The notes under the pieces are model-generated. The model did no database searches. It was not told where the DNA came from and saw only the letters and a list, made by a program, of their open reading frames with translations. A program made the translations under genes and the position numbers. Below are positions 48,337-55,689 of a stretch of DNA of 64,000 nucleotides, in pieces (position 1 is the first letter of the stretch; each line of letters opens with the position of its first letter). The DNA comes from Actinomadura fibrosa (GTDB lineage Bacteria; Actinomycetota; Actinomycetes; Streptosporangiales; Streptosporangiaceae), in the NCBI RefSeq assembly GCF_900659615.1, contig NZ_CAACUY010000016.1, positions 1 through 64,000 of the forward strand, read 5' to 3'.

Positions 48337-48794
48337 GGCGCGGGCCTGTCCCCGGCGTCGGGTCCGGCGGCGCGCTCGCACAGGATCTCCAGCGCGATGC
48401 CGTAGCCCCGCCAGCCGAGACCGGCGATGTAGATGGTGGCGAGGTCGCGGAACAGGTCGACCGCGTCCCGTCCTTCATGGCGGTAGAGCTGGGTGATGTG
48501 GACGATGGCGAGCGGCAGCCCGGTGTCGGAGAGCGCGTCGCGCAGCGGTTTCCCGCCGGGTGTCAGGCCCGCGGGATTGACGATCAGCGCGTCGAGCCCG
48601 TCTTGGCGGTCGTGCAGCCAGTCCAGGAGTGCCCCTTCATGGTTGGACTGGACGTGGGAGACGCGGGCTCCGACGCGTTCCGCGGTCGCCTCCAGGTCCT
48701 GGACGATGTCGGTGAGCGTGTGCGTCCCGTACCTTTCGGGTCGACGCTTTCCCAGCCTGTTGAGGTTCGGTCCGTTGAGGACGCCGACGTGCAT
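48333..48794 (-). CDS. Type II dehydroquinase-like (AroQ-fold) protein with altered active site
   Basis: 153 residues with a clear AroQ fold: VLNGPNLNRLGKRRPERYG at the N-terminus with the catalytic Tyr22, QSNHEG, Asn73, and His99 in VHI. The family motif NPGAYTHTS is replaced by NPAGLTPGG, so the substrate-binding histidine near residue 81 is missing, and the following HVHLSN...REPFR stretch is HITQLYRHEGRD. Classical 3-dehydroquinate dehydratase activity is therefore doubtful. The gene overlaps pqqE by one base and the OYE gene by four. A second function acting on a PQQ intermediate or unrelated ring compound is possible. Confidence 0.85.
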   Translation of the reverse strand: MHVGVLNGPNLNRLGKRRPERYGTHTLTDIVQDLEATAERVGARVSHVQSNHEGALLDWLHDRQDGLDALIVNPAGLTPGGKPLRDALSDTGLPLAIVHITQLYRHEGRDAVDLFRDLATIYIAGLGWRGYGIALEILCERAAGPDAGDRPAP

Positions 48795-49912
48795 CAGGTC
48801 TCCTGGTTCGCGGGGGCGGGACGGGCGCCGCCGAGCCTGCGGTAGACGAGCTCAGGCGCCGCTCCCGTCTCGTGTTCGGCGTGAGCGGTGCGGTCGCGGA
48901 TCAGGTGGTGGTCGGGAGAGAGGGCGCAGGCCGGGTCCGTGCGGGAGGCGTCGCCGGTCAGCGCGAACGCCTGGCACCGGCAGCCGCCGAAGTCGGTCTC
49001 GCGGAGCGCGCAGTCGCCGCACGGCCCGCTCATCCAGCCGGTCCCCCGGTAGGCGTTGAAGGCGCCGGACCGCTCCCAGATCCACGCGAGCGAGTGGTCG
49101 CGCACGTTCGGCGGGTTCAGGTCCGTCATCGCGTAGGCGGCCGGGCACGGCAGGGCGGTGCCGTCGGGCGCCACGGTGATGGACCGGGCGCCCCAGCCGC
49201 CCATGCACGGTTTCGGGACTCCCTCGTAGTAGTCCGGGAGGACCCACACGAGCTCCGGGCGCCGGGACCGTGCCCGGTGGTCGGCGACCACCTGCTTGGC
49301 ACGGTCCAGTTGCTCGCGGGTGGGAAGCAGGGCCTCCCGGTTGCGCAGGGCCCAGCCGTAGAACTGGGTGTTCGCCAGCTCGACGCGGTCGGCGCCCCAG
49401 CGCTCGCCCAGTTCGATAATCTCCGGCAGGCGGTCGAGGTTGCGCCGGTGCAGGACGACGTTCAGGCCGAAGGGCAGCCCGGCGGCGCGGATGACCTCCG
49501 CGGCCTGTTCCTTCGCCGCGTACGAGGGGCGTCCCGCGATGAGGTCGGAGTTCGCGCGGTCGGCGTCCTGCACCGAGAGCTGGACGCTGTTGAGCCCGGC
49601 GGCGGCCAGCGCGTCCAGCCGGGCGGCGGTGAGGCCGAGGCCGCTGGTGACGAGCTGGGTGTAGACGCCGGCACGGTGCGCCGAGGCGACGATCTCTTCG
49701 AGGTCGGGACGCAGGAGCGGCTCGCCACCGGAGACGTGCGCCTGGACGACGCCGAGATCGGCGGCCTCGGCGAAGACCCGCGCCCAGTCGTCCGCCGCCA
49801 GTTCGGTGCTCTTCCGGACGAGTTCGAGCGGGTTCGAGCAGTACGGGCAGTGCAGCGGGCAGGCGTGCGTCAGCTCGGCGAGCAGCGCCCACGGCGCGGC
49901 GGGTCCGGTCAT
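48794..49912 (-). CDS. pqqE: PqqE, radical SAM PqqA-crosslinking enzyme
   Basis: 372 residues. The radical-SAM cluster motif is CPLHCPYC near residue 18; the SAM-binding GGEPLL follows; the C-terminal SPASM region has cysteines in CMGGWG, CPAAY, CGDCALRETDFGGCRC. PqqE forms the carbon-carbon bond between a Glu and a Tyr of PqqA, the first step of PQQ synthesis, with PqqD as chaperone. ATG 49912 overlaps the pqqD stop (ATGA) and lies 9 nt after GGAGG; an ATG three codons earlier sits on that site and is less likely. Confidence 0.96.
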   Translation of the reverse strand: MTGPAAPWALLAELTHACPLHCPYCSNPLELVRKSTELAADDWARVFAEAADLGVVQAHVSGGEPLLRPDLEEIVASAHRAGVYTQLVTSGLGLTAARLDALAAAGLNSVQLSVQDADRANSDLIAGRPSYAAKEQAAEVIRAAGLPFGLNVVLHRRNLDRLPEIIELGERWGADRVELANTQFYGWALRNREALLPTREQLDRAKQVVADHRARSRRPELVWVLPDYYEGVPKPCMGGWGARSITVAPDGTALPCPAAYAMTDLNPPNVRDHSLAWIWERSGAFNAYRGTGWMSGPCGDCALRETDFGGCRCQAFALTGDASRTDPACALSPDHHLIRDRTAHAEHETGAAPELVYRRLGGARPAPANQET

Positions 49913-50199
49913 GTGAGCCATCCCTCCGTGCGGACCCTCGCGATGAACTCGGGCACGTCCCGTTCCAGCGGGGCGTCCGGGAAGTCGGCGGCGAGGGCGG
50001 CGATGATGTCGGCGACCGTGCGGCGGCCGTCACAGAGGCGCAGGATGCGTCCGCCTTCCGGGCTGAGCAGGACGGCGCGTTCGGGCATCAGCAGCAGCTC
50101 GGCGCGGCGGATCCGGTCATAGCGGAGGATGACGGAGGGAGCGAGCGCGGGCCGCGTCTCCCGCGCCGCCGCCGTCGAGGGGGCGCGCTCAACCGGCAT
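49909..50199 (-). CDS. pqqD: PqqD, PqqA-binding chaperone
   Basis: 96 residues with the PqqD winged-helix fold (LRYDRIRRAELLLMPER, GGRILRLCDGRRTVADI, FIARVRTEGWL). PqqD binds the PqqA precursor and presents it to PqqE. It overlaps pqqC by 11 bp and pqqE by 4 bp, in the order C-D-E typical of pqq operons. Confidence 0.94.
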   Translation of the reverse strand: MPVERAPSTAAARETRPALAPSVILRYDRIRRAELLLMPERAVLLSPEGGRILRLCDGRRTVADIIAALAADFPDAPLERDVPEFIARVRTEGWLT

Positions 50200-51001
50200 C
50201 CGCGGCTCCCGTGTCCGGGGCGGCCACGTTCGCGGCTCCCGCGTTCGGGGCGGCCACGTTCGGGGTGGCTGCGCGCTCGACCGCGTCCAGCAGGGACCAG
50301 AGCACGTCGCACTTGAACGTGAACGCGGCCAGCACGCGTTCCTGGTCGGCGCGCGTCTCCGCCCACCGGTGCACGAGCGCGAGGGCCTCGTCGGCGTCGC
50401 GGCGGCCCTGCTGGACGCGGACCTGGAAGTAGCGCAGTCCGTCCGGCTCGCTCCAGGGGTAGTGGCGTTCCCAGGCGCCGATTCTGGTGACCATCAGGTC
50501 GGGTGCGAAGAGCTCGGTGAGGGACGAGGCGATCGCTTCCAGGGGCGTGCCGAGGCGGCAGAAGTTCACGTAGCCCTCGACGGCGAGCCTGACGCCGGGC
50601 AGGACGCCTTCCCCCGACAGCAGGAGGACGCGGTCCAGGCCGACGGCCTCGCCGAGGCGCAGCCACCGCTCGATGCCGCCGGCGTCGCCCGGCTCGTCGC
50701 CGTCCCGGCCGTCGTGGTCGTGGATGCGGCGGATCCAGCTGCGGCGGAGTTCCCGGTCGCCGAGCTTGGCGAGGATGAGCGCGTCCTTGATCGGGATGTG
50801 CCGCTGGTAGTGGAAGCGGTTCAGCGCCCAGCAGCGCAGTTCCTCCGGCGCGAGCAGGCCGTCGTGCATGCGCAGGTTGAACGGGTGCCGGTGGTGGTAG
50901 CGCTCGGCGGCGATCTCGCGGAGCCGGTGCTCCAGTTCGCCGGGCGCCCACGGCCGGGGACGGGCGGTCCTGTGCGGGGCGTGGGCCGATGCCGTGCTCA
51001 C
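50189..51001 (-). CDS. pqqC: PqqC, pyrroloquinoline-quinone synthase
   Basis: 270 residues from a GTG that overlaps the pqqB stop (GTGA). Homology starts near residue 18. Diagnostic segments are HPFNLRMHDG, LNRFHYQRHIPIKDA, EGVLPGVRLAVEGYVNFC and FKCDVLWSLLDAVE. PqqC carries out the final cofactor-free, eight-electron oxidation that closes PQQ. After residue 248 there is an odd tail of NVAAPNAGAANVAAPDTGAA type encoded by a 30-bp tandem repeat; normal PqqC proteins end before this. Confidence 0.96.
   Translation of the reverse strand: MSTASAHAPHRTARPRPWAPGELEHRLREIAAERYHHRHPFNLRMHDGLLAPEELRCWALNRFHYQRHIPIKDALILAKLGDRELRRSWIRRIHDHDGRDGDEPGDAGGIERWLRLGEAVGLDRVLLLSGEGVLPGVRLAVEGYVNFCRLGTPLEAIASSLTELFAPDLMVTRIGAWERHYPWSEPDGLRYFQVRVQQGRRDADEALALVHRWAETRADQERVLAAFTFKCDVLWSLLDAVERAATPNVAAPNAGAANVAAPDTGAADAG
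50201..50260 (-). repeat. 30-bp tandem duplication in the pqqC 3' end
   Basis: Two 30-bp copies (50201-50230 and 50231-50260) beginning CGCGGCTCCCG and ending CGGCCACGTT differ at two positions; a partial third copy follows. They encode the Ala/Pro/Asn-rich tail of PqqC, immediately next to the pqqD start. Confidence 0.9.
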
Positions 51002-51900
51002 AGTTCGATCACCGTGCCTTCCGATGCGACCTCGATGCCCTGCCCGGCGAGGACGCGGTGGCCGTCGTGCCCGGGGTCGACGAGCGGGTTGGTGTTGTTG
51101 AGGTGGGTGTAGAGGCGGTGCGCCGCGGGCAGGTCCCGCAGCCGTTCCGCCGTGCCGTCCGGGCCGCTGATCGGCAGGTGCCCCATCTCGGTGGCGGTCC
51201 GCTCCGTGAACCCCGAGCGGCGTGGTTCGTCGTCGTCCCAGAACGTCCCGTCGACGATGACGCAGTCCGCCGCCGCAAGGGCGCGGTCGAGCCCGGGCGG
51301 CCAGTCCGCGACCGCCGGGGCGTAGACGAGTGTCTTCCCGCTGCGGCGATCGGTGACCTGCAACGCCACCGACCAGGCGCCGTCGCGGATGCCGAGGTCG
51401 GCCGCGTAGCGGGGGCGCTTCCCCGAGACCCTGACGGCCCGGAACTCGACGTCGTCGCCGTCTCCGAGGCGGACCGGCTCGTCCTCCGAGAGCTGCGACC
51501 AGCGCAGCCCGGCGTACGGGGCGAGGATGCGGTCCAACCCCAGGCCCCGCGCCACGGCCTCGCGGACGGTGGCGGTGGCGGCGACGTGGATGCCGGACGC
51601 CTCGCGCAGCCGCGGCAGTCCGAGCGTGTGGTCGAGTTCGGCGTCGGTGAGGATCACCCCGGCGAGCGGGGTCTGCCGCCGTCCCGGACCGGGCCGCAGG
51701 TCGCCGCTCGCCTCGATCTGCTCGGCGATGTCCGGTGTCGCGTTCACCACGTACCAGCCCGCGCCGGACGCCTGGACCGCGATCGAGGCGTGCAGGCGGC
51801 GCCACGACGGGTGCGCGCGGACGGCGGCGCATCCCCCGCATGCGCAGTTCCACTGGGGGACGCCGCCGCCCGCGGCGGTGCCGAGTATGCGCACCCTCAT
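50998..51900 (-). CDS. pqqB: PqqB, metallo-beta-lactamase-fold PQQ biosynthesis protein
   Basis: 300 residues. The opening RILGTAAGGGVPQWNCACGGC with its Cys pair is diagnostic for PqqB, as are TPDI, ILTDAELDHTLGL and THLNNTNPLVDP. PqqB is thought to hydroxylate the crosslinked Glu-Tyr dipeptide before PqqC. The gene starts 10 bp after pqqA. Confidence 0.95.
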   Translation of the reverse strand: MRVRILGTAAGGGVPQWNCACGGCAAVRAHPSWRRLHASIAVQASGAGWYVVNATPDIAEQIEASGDLRPGPGRRQTPLAGVILTDAELDHTLGLPRLREASGIHVAATATVREAVARGLGLDRILAPYAGLRWSQLSEDEPVRLGDGDDVEFRAVRVSGKRPRYAADLGIRDGAWSVALQVTDRRSGKTLVYAPAVADWPPGLDRALAAADCVIVDGTFWDDDEPRRSGFTERTATEMGHLPISGPDGTAERLRDLPAAHRLYTHLNNTNPLVDPGHDGHRVLAGQGIEVASEGTVIEL

Positions 51901-51910
51901 CGGCGTGGGA

Positions 51911-52072
51911 TCAGAGCTCGGCGCCGAAGTAGGCGGTGACCTCCAGCGAGGTCTCCACCACCTGGTAGTCGGGCGTGGACCATGAGGCGCTCCGCTCGGC
52001 GGCCGCGTCCTGAGCCCGGGTGTCGGGGACGTCGGTGTGCGCCGTCTCGGCGTCGGGAACGTGCGGGATCAT
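51911..52072 (-). CDS. pqqA: PqqA, ribosomal peptide precursor of PQQ
   Basis: A 53-codon gene, easily missed by length cut-offs. It starts at ATG 52072 with GAAGGAG upstream and ends in LEVTAYFGAEL. Glu44 and Tyr48 form the ExxxY pair that PqqE joins. The leader (about 1-38) is longer than the 23-29-residue PqqA of methylotrophs and rich in Asp, Ala and Thr. It is the first gene of pqqABCDE. No peptidase gene (pqqF/G) lies in the operon, so a protease encoded elsewhere must release the dipeptide. Confidence 0.9.
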   Translation of the reverse strand: MIPHVPDAETAHTDVPDTRAQDAAAERSASWSTPDYQVVETSLEVTAYFGAEL

Positions 52073-52108
52073 CTCTGCTCCTTCGGTGTGGATCGGGATC
52101 GGGCAGGG

Positions 52109-52130
52109 CCCGGGGCCCGGCGGCCCCGGG
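52109..52130 (-). terminator. Hairpin between the PQQ dehydrogenase gene and pqqA
   Basis: CCCGGGGCC-CGGC-GGCCCCGGG forms a 9-bp GC stem with a 4-nt loop, 2 bp after the dehydrogenase stop and 36 bp before pqqA. It could partly terminate dehydrogenase transcription or stabilise one of the flanking mRNAs, letting enzyme and cofactor genes be expressed at different levels. Confidence 0.6.
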
Positions 52131-52132
52131 TG

Positions 52133-54292
52133 TCACTGGACGACGATCTTCCCGGTGCTCTGCGGGAAGACGGGGTCGTTGTAGAAGTACTCGCCGCGCT
52201 TCGTGAAGGTGTGCGTGAAGGACTGGCCGGGCTTCAGCCGCCCGGTGTTGAACACGTGCTCGAAGAACGACGCGGCGCCGTGCGAGTGCTCGTTGCCGGA
52301 CGGGTTGACGAACGTGACCTCGGTGCCCACCGGAACCGTCATGTGCTGCGGGGACATGGCGTTCTGCGCGACGGTGTTCTCCTCGGTGCCCGGTGCTCCG
52401 GCGGCGGCGTTCCAGACCCGGCCGAGGGTGACGGTGTTGCCCGCGTCCGCGCCGGCGACGGCCGCCGTGCGGATCTGGTTGCGCTTGGACGGCGGGGTGG
52501 GCGCGGGCGCCGGGCCGACCTTGCCGTGCAGTCTGAACGCCCACAGGTGGTCGCCCTTGGGGATGTCGGGATAGGGCAGCCCGCTGCCGCCGGCGAACAC
52601 CGCGACGTACTGCTCGCCGTCGATCTCGTAGGTGACCGGGCTGGTGTGCACGCCCGCCCCGCACTGCCAGCTCCACAGGTCGCGGCCGGTCGCGTCGTCC
52701 ATCGCGTGCAGTACCCCGTCGGGCCCGCCCTGGAACATGACGCGCCCGGCCGTCGTGAGGATGCCGTTGCCGTGGGCGAGCGACCACTCGCCCTCCTTGC
52801 GCCACACGGGCCGGTTGGTGCGCGGGTCGACGGCGACGATGCCGCCGGAGAAGTACTCGCCGAGCGGACGGGCGGTGTTGACGCGCCCGCCGTTGGTGTT
52901 GGAGTAGGACGAGTTGATCAGCCCGTACCCGACGTAGACGAACCCGGTGTGCGGGCTGAACGACATGTACGACCAGTCCGCGCCGCCGCCGGCGCCGGGG
53001 AACAGGATGGTCGCGTCGTCCCAGAACGGGGTGAAGATCTCGCCGGTCGGGTAGTACGGGACGGGCCGGGTGGTGTCGTGGTAGCTCGGCGCCTGGTGGA
53101 CGAAGGGCGCGCCGCCCGGAAACGGCTGCGTCGGCCAGGTCTTCTGGCGCGGGTCCTGCGGGACGGGCCGCTCGGTGATGCCGTGCACGCCCTTGCCGGT
53201 CTCGCGGTCCAGGATGTAGAACATCCCGACCTTGCTGCCGTACACGACGACCTTGCGCGTGCGGTGGCCGATCTTCAGGTCGATCAGCACCGGGGCCATG
53301 ACGTTGTCGAAGTCCCAGATGTCGTGGTGGACGGACTGGAAGTGCCAGCGCCGCTTCCCGGTCTTGGCGTCGATGGCGACGATGCAGTTGGCGAACAGGT
53401 TCGTCCCGCCGCGGGTGGAGCCGTTGGTGCGGGGATAGGGGTTGCCGAACGTCCAGTAGACGAGGCCGAGCTCGGGGTCGACCGCCGGGTGGATCCAGCA
53501 GACGGCGCCGCCGGTCCGCCAGCTGTCGCCCTCCCAGGTGTCGTTGCCGTACTCGCCGGGGCCGGGCGGGCCCCAGAACGTCCAGGCGATCTCGCCGGTC
53601 CGGGCGTCGAGGGCGTAGGCGCGGCCCCGGGCGCCGGCGGTGCTGCCCTCGGTGCCGACGTAGATGAGGCCGTCGAAGTACACGATGGCGCCGGCGAGGC
53701 CGCCGCGGTTGCCGCCGCACTGCCCGTTCTGCGGATCGCAGCCGGGGTCGCCCTCGCCCGCGACCAGCAGCTCCCGCTGCCACACGACGGCGCCCGTCCG
53801 CTGGTCGAGCGCGTAGACGATGTTGGCGCCGGAGGTGGTGAAGACCAGCCCCTCACCCAGCCCGACGCCGCGCATGTTGGTCTGCTGCGAGCCGACGTTG
53901 GTCTTCCACTTGACCGCGCCGGTGCGGCCGTCGACGGCGAACACGTTCTGCTGGCCGGTCTGGACGTACAGCACGCCGTCCTTGGCGACGATCGTGCTCT
54001 GCTGCGACCGGCCTGAGGTGCTGCCGCCTTCCAGGTTGACGTGCCAGGCGCCGCCGAGGTGCCGGACGTTGCCGCGGTCGATCCTCCTCAGCGTCGAGTG
54101 GTTCTGGTTGCCGAGGTCGCCGCAGACCTTCGGGAAGTCGCGGCCCGTGGCGCCGAACGCGGCCGGCTGGGGCGGGACGGGCAGCGCGAGGCGGGACGGG
54201 GCGGCGCCGGCCGCGGGAGCGCGAAGCGGCGTGAAGGCGACGGTGCCGCCGACGACCGCCGCCGCGCCGGTCAGGAAGTTCCGCCGGTCCAT
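52133..54292 (-). CDS. Tat-exported PQQ-dependent dehydrogenase with C-terminal cupredoxin-like domain
   Basis: 719 residues. A twin-arginine signal (DRRNFLTG, hydrophobic to about 30) exports the folded quinoprotein. Residues about 45-585 form the eight-bladed PQQ propeller, with repeated blade motifs such as VYALDQRTGAVVWQ, AYALDARTGEIAWTF and IVAIDAKTGKRRWHF. The last 110 residues are cupredoxin-like, but of the four usual copper ligands only a histidine (NEHSHG) is evident: the Cys-x-x-His-...-Met segment reads YFYNDPVFPQS. Electron transfer through copper is therefore unlikely. The gene lies directly upstream of pqqABCDE, which makes its cofactor. The substrate is an unidentified alcohol or sugar. 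Confidence 0.92.
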   Translation of the reverse strand: MDRRNFLTGAAAVVGGTVAFTPLRAPAAGAAPSRLALPVPPQPAAFGATGRDFPKVCGDLGNQNHSTLRRIDRGNVRHLGGAWHVNLEGGSTSGRSQQSTIVAKDGVLYVQTGQQNVFAVDGRTGAVKWKTNVGSQQTNMRGVGLGEGLVFTTSGANIVYALDQRTGAVVWQRELLVAGEGDPGCDPQNGQCGGNRGGLAGAIVYFDGLIYVGTEGSTAGARGRAYALDARTGEIAWTFWGPPGPGEYGNDTWEGDSWRTGGAVCWIHPAVDPELGLVYWTFGNPYPRTNGSTRGGTNLFANCIVAIDAKTGKRRWHFQSVHHDIWDFDNVMAPVLIDLKIGHRTRKVVVYGSKVGMFYILDRETGKGVHGITERPVPQDPRQKTWPTQPFPGGAPFVHQAPSYHDTTRPVPYYPTGEIFTPFWDDATILFPGAGGGADWSYMSFSPHTGFVYVGYGLINSSYSNTNGGRVNTARPLGEYFSGGIVAVDPRTNRPVWRKEGEWSLAHGNGILTTAGRVMFQGGPDGVLHAMDDATGRDLWSWQCGAGVHTSPVTYEIDGEQYVAVFAGGSGLPYPDIPKGDHLWAFRLHGKVGPAPAPTPPSKRNQIRTAAVAGADAGNTVTLGRVWNAAAGAPGTEENTVAQNAMSPQHMTVPVGTEVTFVNPSGNEHSHGAASFFEHVFNTGRLKPGQSFTHTFTKRGEYFYNDPVFPQSTGKIVVQ

Positions 54293-54509
54293 ACTGTCTC
54301 CCAACTTACGGTCCACCAGACGGACCTCAGGGTCCGATCGACGGGTGACACGGTAAGCCGCATCCGACACTCTGGCAATAGTCGACACCTCGGACGCCGT
54401 CCGCGCATCGGCAAGTTCACCAGTCGTGTCGGCGGAGGTGCCCTTCGCCGGACGGTGGCGGCCCACGTCCGGGTATTGCCTGACGCGGGAGCGGCATGAG
54501 ATCGTCCCA

Positions 54510-54546
54510 GAACCTCTAGATGGTTCGATTAGACCGCTAGACGGTC
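54510..54546. promoter_or_regulatory. Two matching palindromes 21 bp apart in the PQQ dehydrogenase/thuA control region
   Basis: GAACCTCTAGATGGTTC (54510-54526) and GACCGCTAGACGGTC (54532-54546) are both inverted repeats centred on CTAGA and share the pattern RACC-N-CTAGA-N-GGTY. Their centres are 21 bp apart, two helical turns, so two dimers would sit on one DNA face. They lie 34 bp upstream of the ThuA-like start and about 220 bp upstream of the divergent dehydrogenase. The regulator is not encoded nearby. Confidence 0.75.
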
Positions 54547-54580
54547 CATCGGACGAGAACGCCGGAAAGGACCCCACCCC

Positions 54581-55570
54581 ATGAGGAGACCCTCCTCCCG
54601 CCTGCTCACCGCCGCCGGCGCGGCGATCGGCACGGCCGCCGCGCTGGTCGCCGCGACGCTGTCCACCGGGCTCCCGGCCACGGCCGGGCCCCTCACCCGG
54701 CCGAAGGACTCCGGCGCCCAGGAGCTCGGCGATCCCGTCTACGGCGTCTGCCGCGGCACGAACCCGCGCTGCTACCACGACTGGGGCAACTTCGACCCCG
54801 CCAAGGGCTACAAGATCCTCGTCTACAGCCGCACCGCCGGCCCCCGGCACGCCAACCTCGGCCCGGCGCTCGGCGCGGGCCTGAACCCGCCGCTCGCCGA
54901 CGCCAACGTGGCGCAGAAGGCGCTGGTCAAGATGGGGCAGGACAACGGCTTCGGCGTCGACTGGACCGAGGACGTCGCGCAGCTCGCCTCGCCGTCCACG
55001 CTGTTCCGCTACAACGCCGTCGTCTTCATGAGCACCACCCGCGACACCCTGGACGACGCGGCCCAGACCTCGCTGCGGCAGTACATGCGCGGCGGCGGCG
55101 GCTTCGTCGGCATCCACAACGCCTTCGGCACCGAGTACAACTGGCCCTGGTACGAGGGCCTCCTCGGCGGCGCCAACTTCTACGATCACGGGCCCGCGCA
55201 GCCCGGGACCGTCCAGACCGTCGACCGTAGGGACGCCTCCACCGCCGGGCTGCCGGGCCGGTGGGACTTCGCCGACGAGTGGTACAACCTCGTCCCGTTC
55301 CCGAGCCAGGTGCGCTTCCTCGCCAGCGTGGACGAGAAGACCCTCGCGAAGGGCGTCGCGGGCAACATGAACCACCCGGGGCACGGCTCCCTCCATCCCG
55401 TCGCCTGGTGCCAGTACTACGACGGCGGCCGGGCGTGGCTGACCACGCTGGGCCACGACGCCAAGGCGTTCACCGACGACGGCTCGGCCTTCGCCGGGGC
55501 CAGGCAGTTCCAGAGCCTGGTGCTGAACGGCATCGAGTCCGCGATGGGCAAAAAGCCCTTCTGCCGCTGA
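54581..55570 (+). CDS. Secreted ThuA-like protein
   Basis: 329 residues with a signal peptide (1-36, ending ATAGP). The ThuA-like fold, related to class I glutamine amidotransferases, is seen in YKILVYSRTAGPRHANLG, VVFMSTTRD, GGGGFVGIHNAFGTEYNW and VAWCQYYDGGRAWLTTLGH. ThuA proteins act on 3-keto sugars in disaccharide breakdown, and secreted versions are common in actinomycetes. It is divergent from the PQQ dehydrogenase across a shared control region, which suggests both handle the same extracellular carbohydrate or alcohol. A Cys pair near residue 55-65 (VCRGTNPRC) may form a disulfide. Confidence 0.9.
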   Translation: MRRPSSRLLTAAGAAIGTAAALVAATLSTGLPATAGPLTRPKDSGAQELGDPVYGVCRGTNPRCYHDWGNFDPAKGYKILVYSRTAGPRHANLGPALGAGLNPPLADANVAQKALVKMGQDNGFGVDWTEDVAQLASPSTLFRYNAVVFMSTTRDTLDDAAQTSLRQYMRGGGGFVGIHNAFGTEYNWPWYEGLLGGANFYDHGPAQPGTVQTVDRRDASTAGLPGRWDFADEWYNLVPFPSQVRFLASVDEKTLAKGVAGNMNHPGHGSLHPVAWCQYYDGGRAWLTTLGHDAKAFTDDGSAFAGARQFQSLVLNGIESAMGKKPFCR

Positions 55571-55638
55571 CCCGCACCCCGCTGACCCGCACCCCGTCGA
55601 CCCTCGCCCCGCCGGCCCGAACGGAACCGGCGGGACGA

Positions 55639-55674
55639 GGGGGCCGCGCCTCATCGGGGCGCGGCGCGGCCCCC
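55639..55674. terminator. Strong hairpin between thuA-like gene and livF
   Basis: A perfect 12-bp stem GGGGGCCGCGCC/GGCGCGGCCCCC with a 12-nt loop lies between two convergent stops. A smaller hairpin (CCCGCCGG/CCGGCGGG, 55608-55634) precedes it. Confidence 0.8.
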
Positions 55675-55689
55675 GGGCTCCGCCGCCAC

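Noticed and set aside
54293-54580. A riboswitch in the PQQ dehydrogenase/thuA region
   Set aside because: The symmetric elements are short DNA palindromes typical of protein binding; no extended RNA-like paired structure was recognised.
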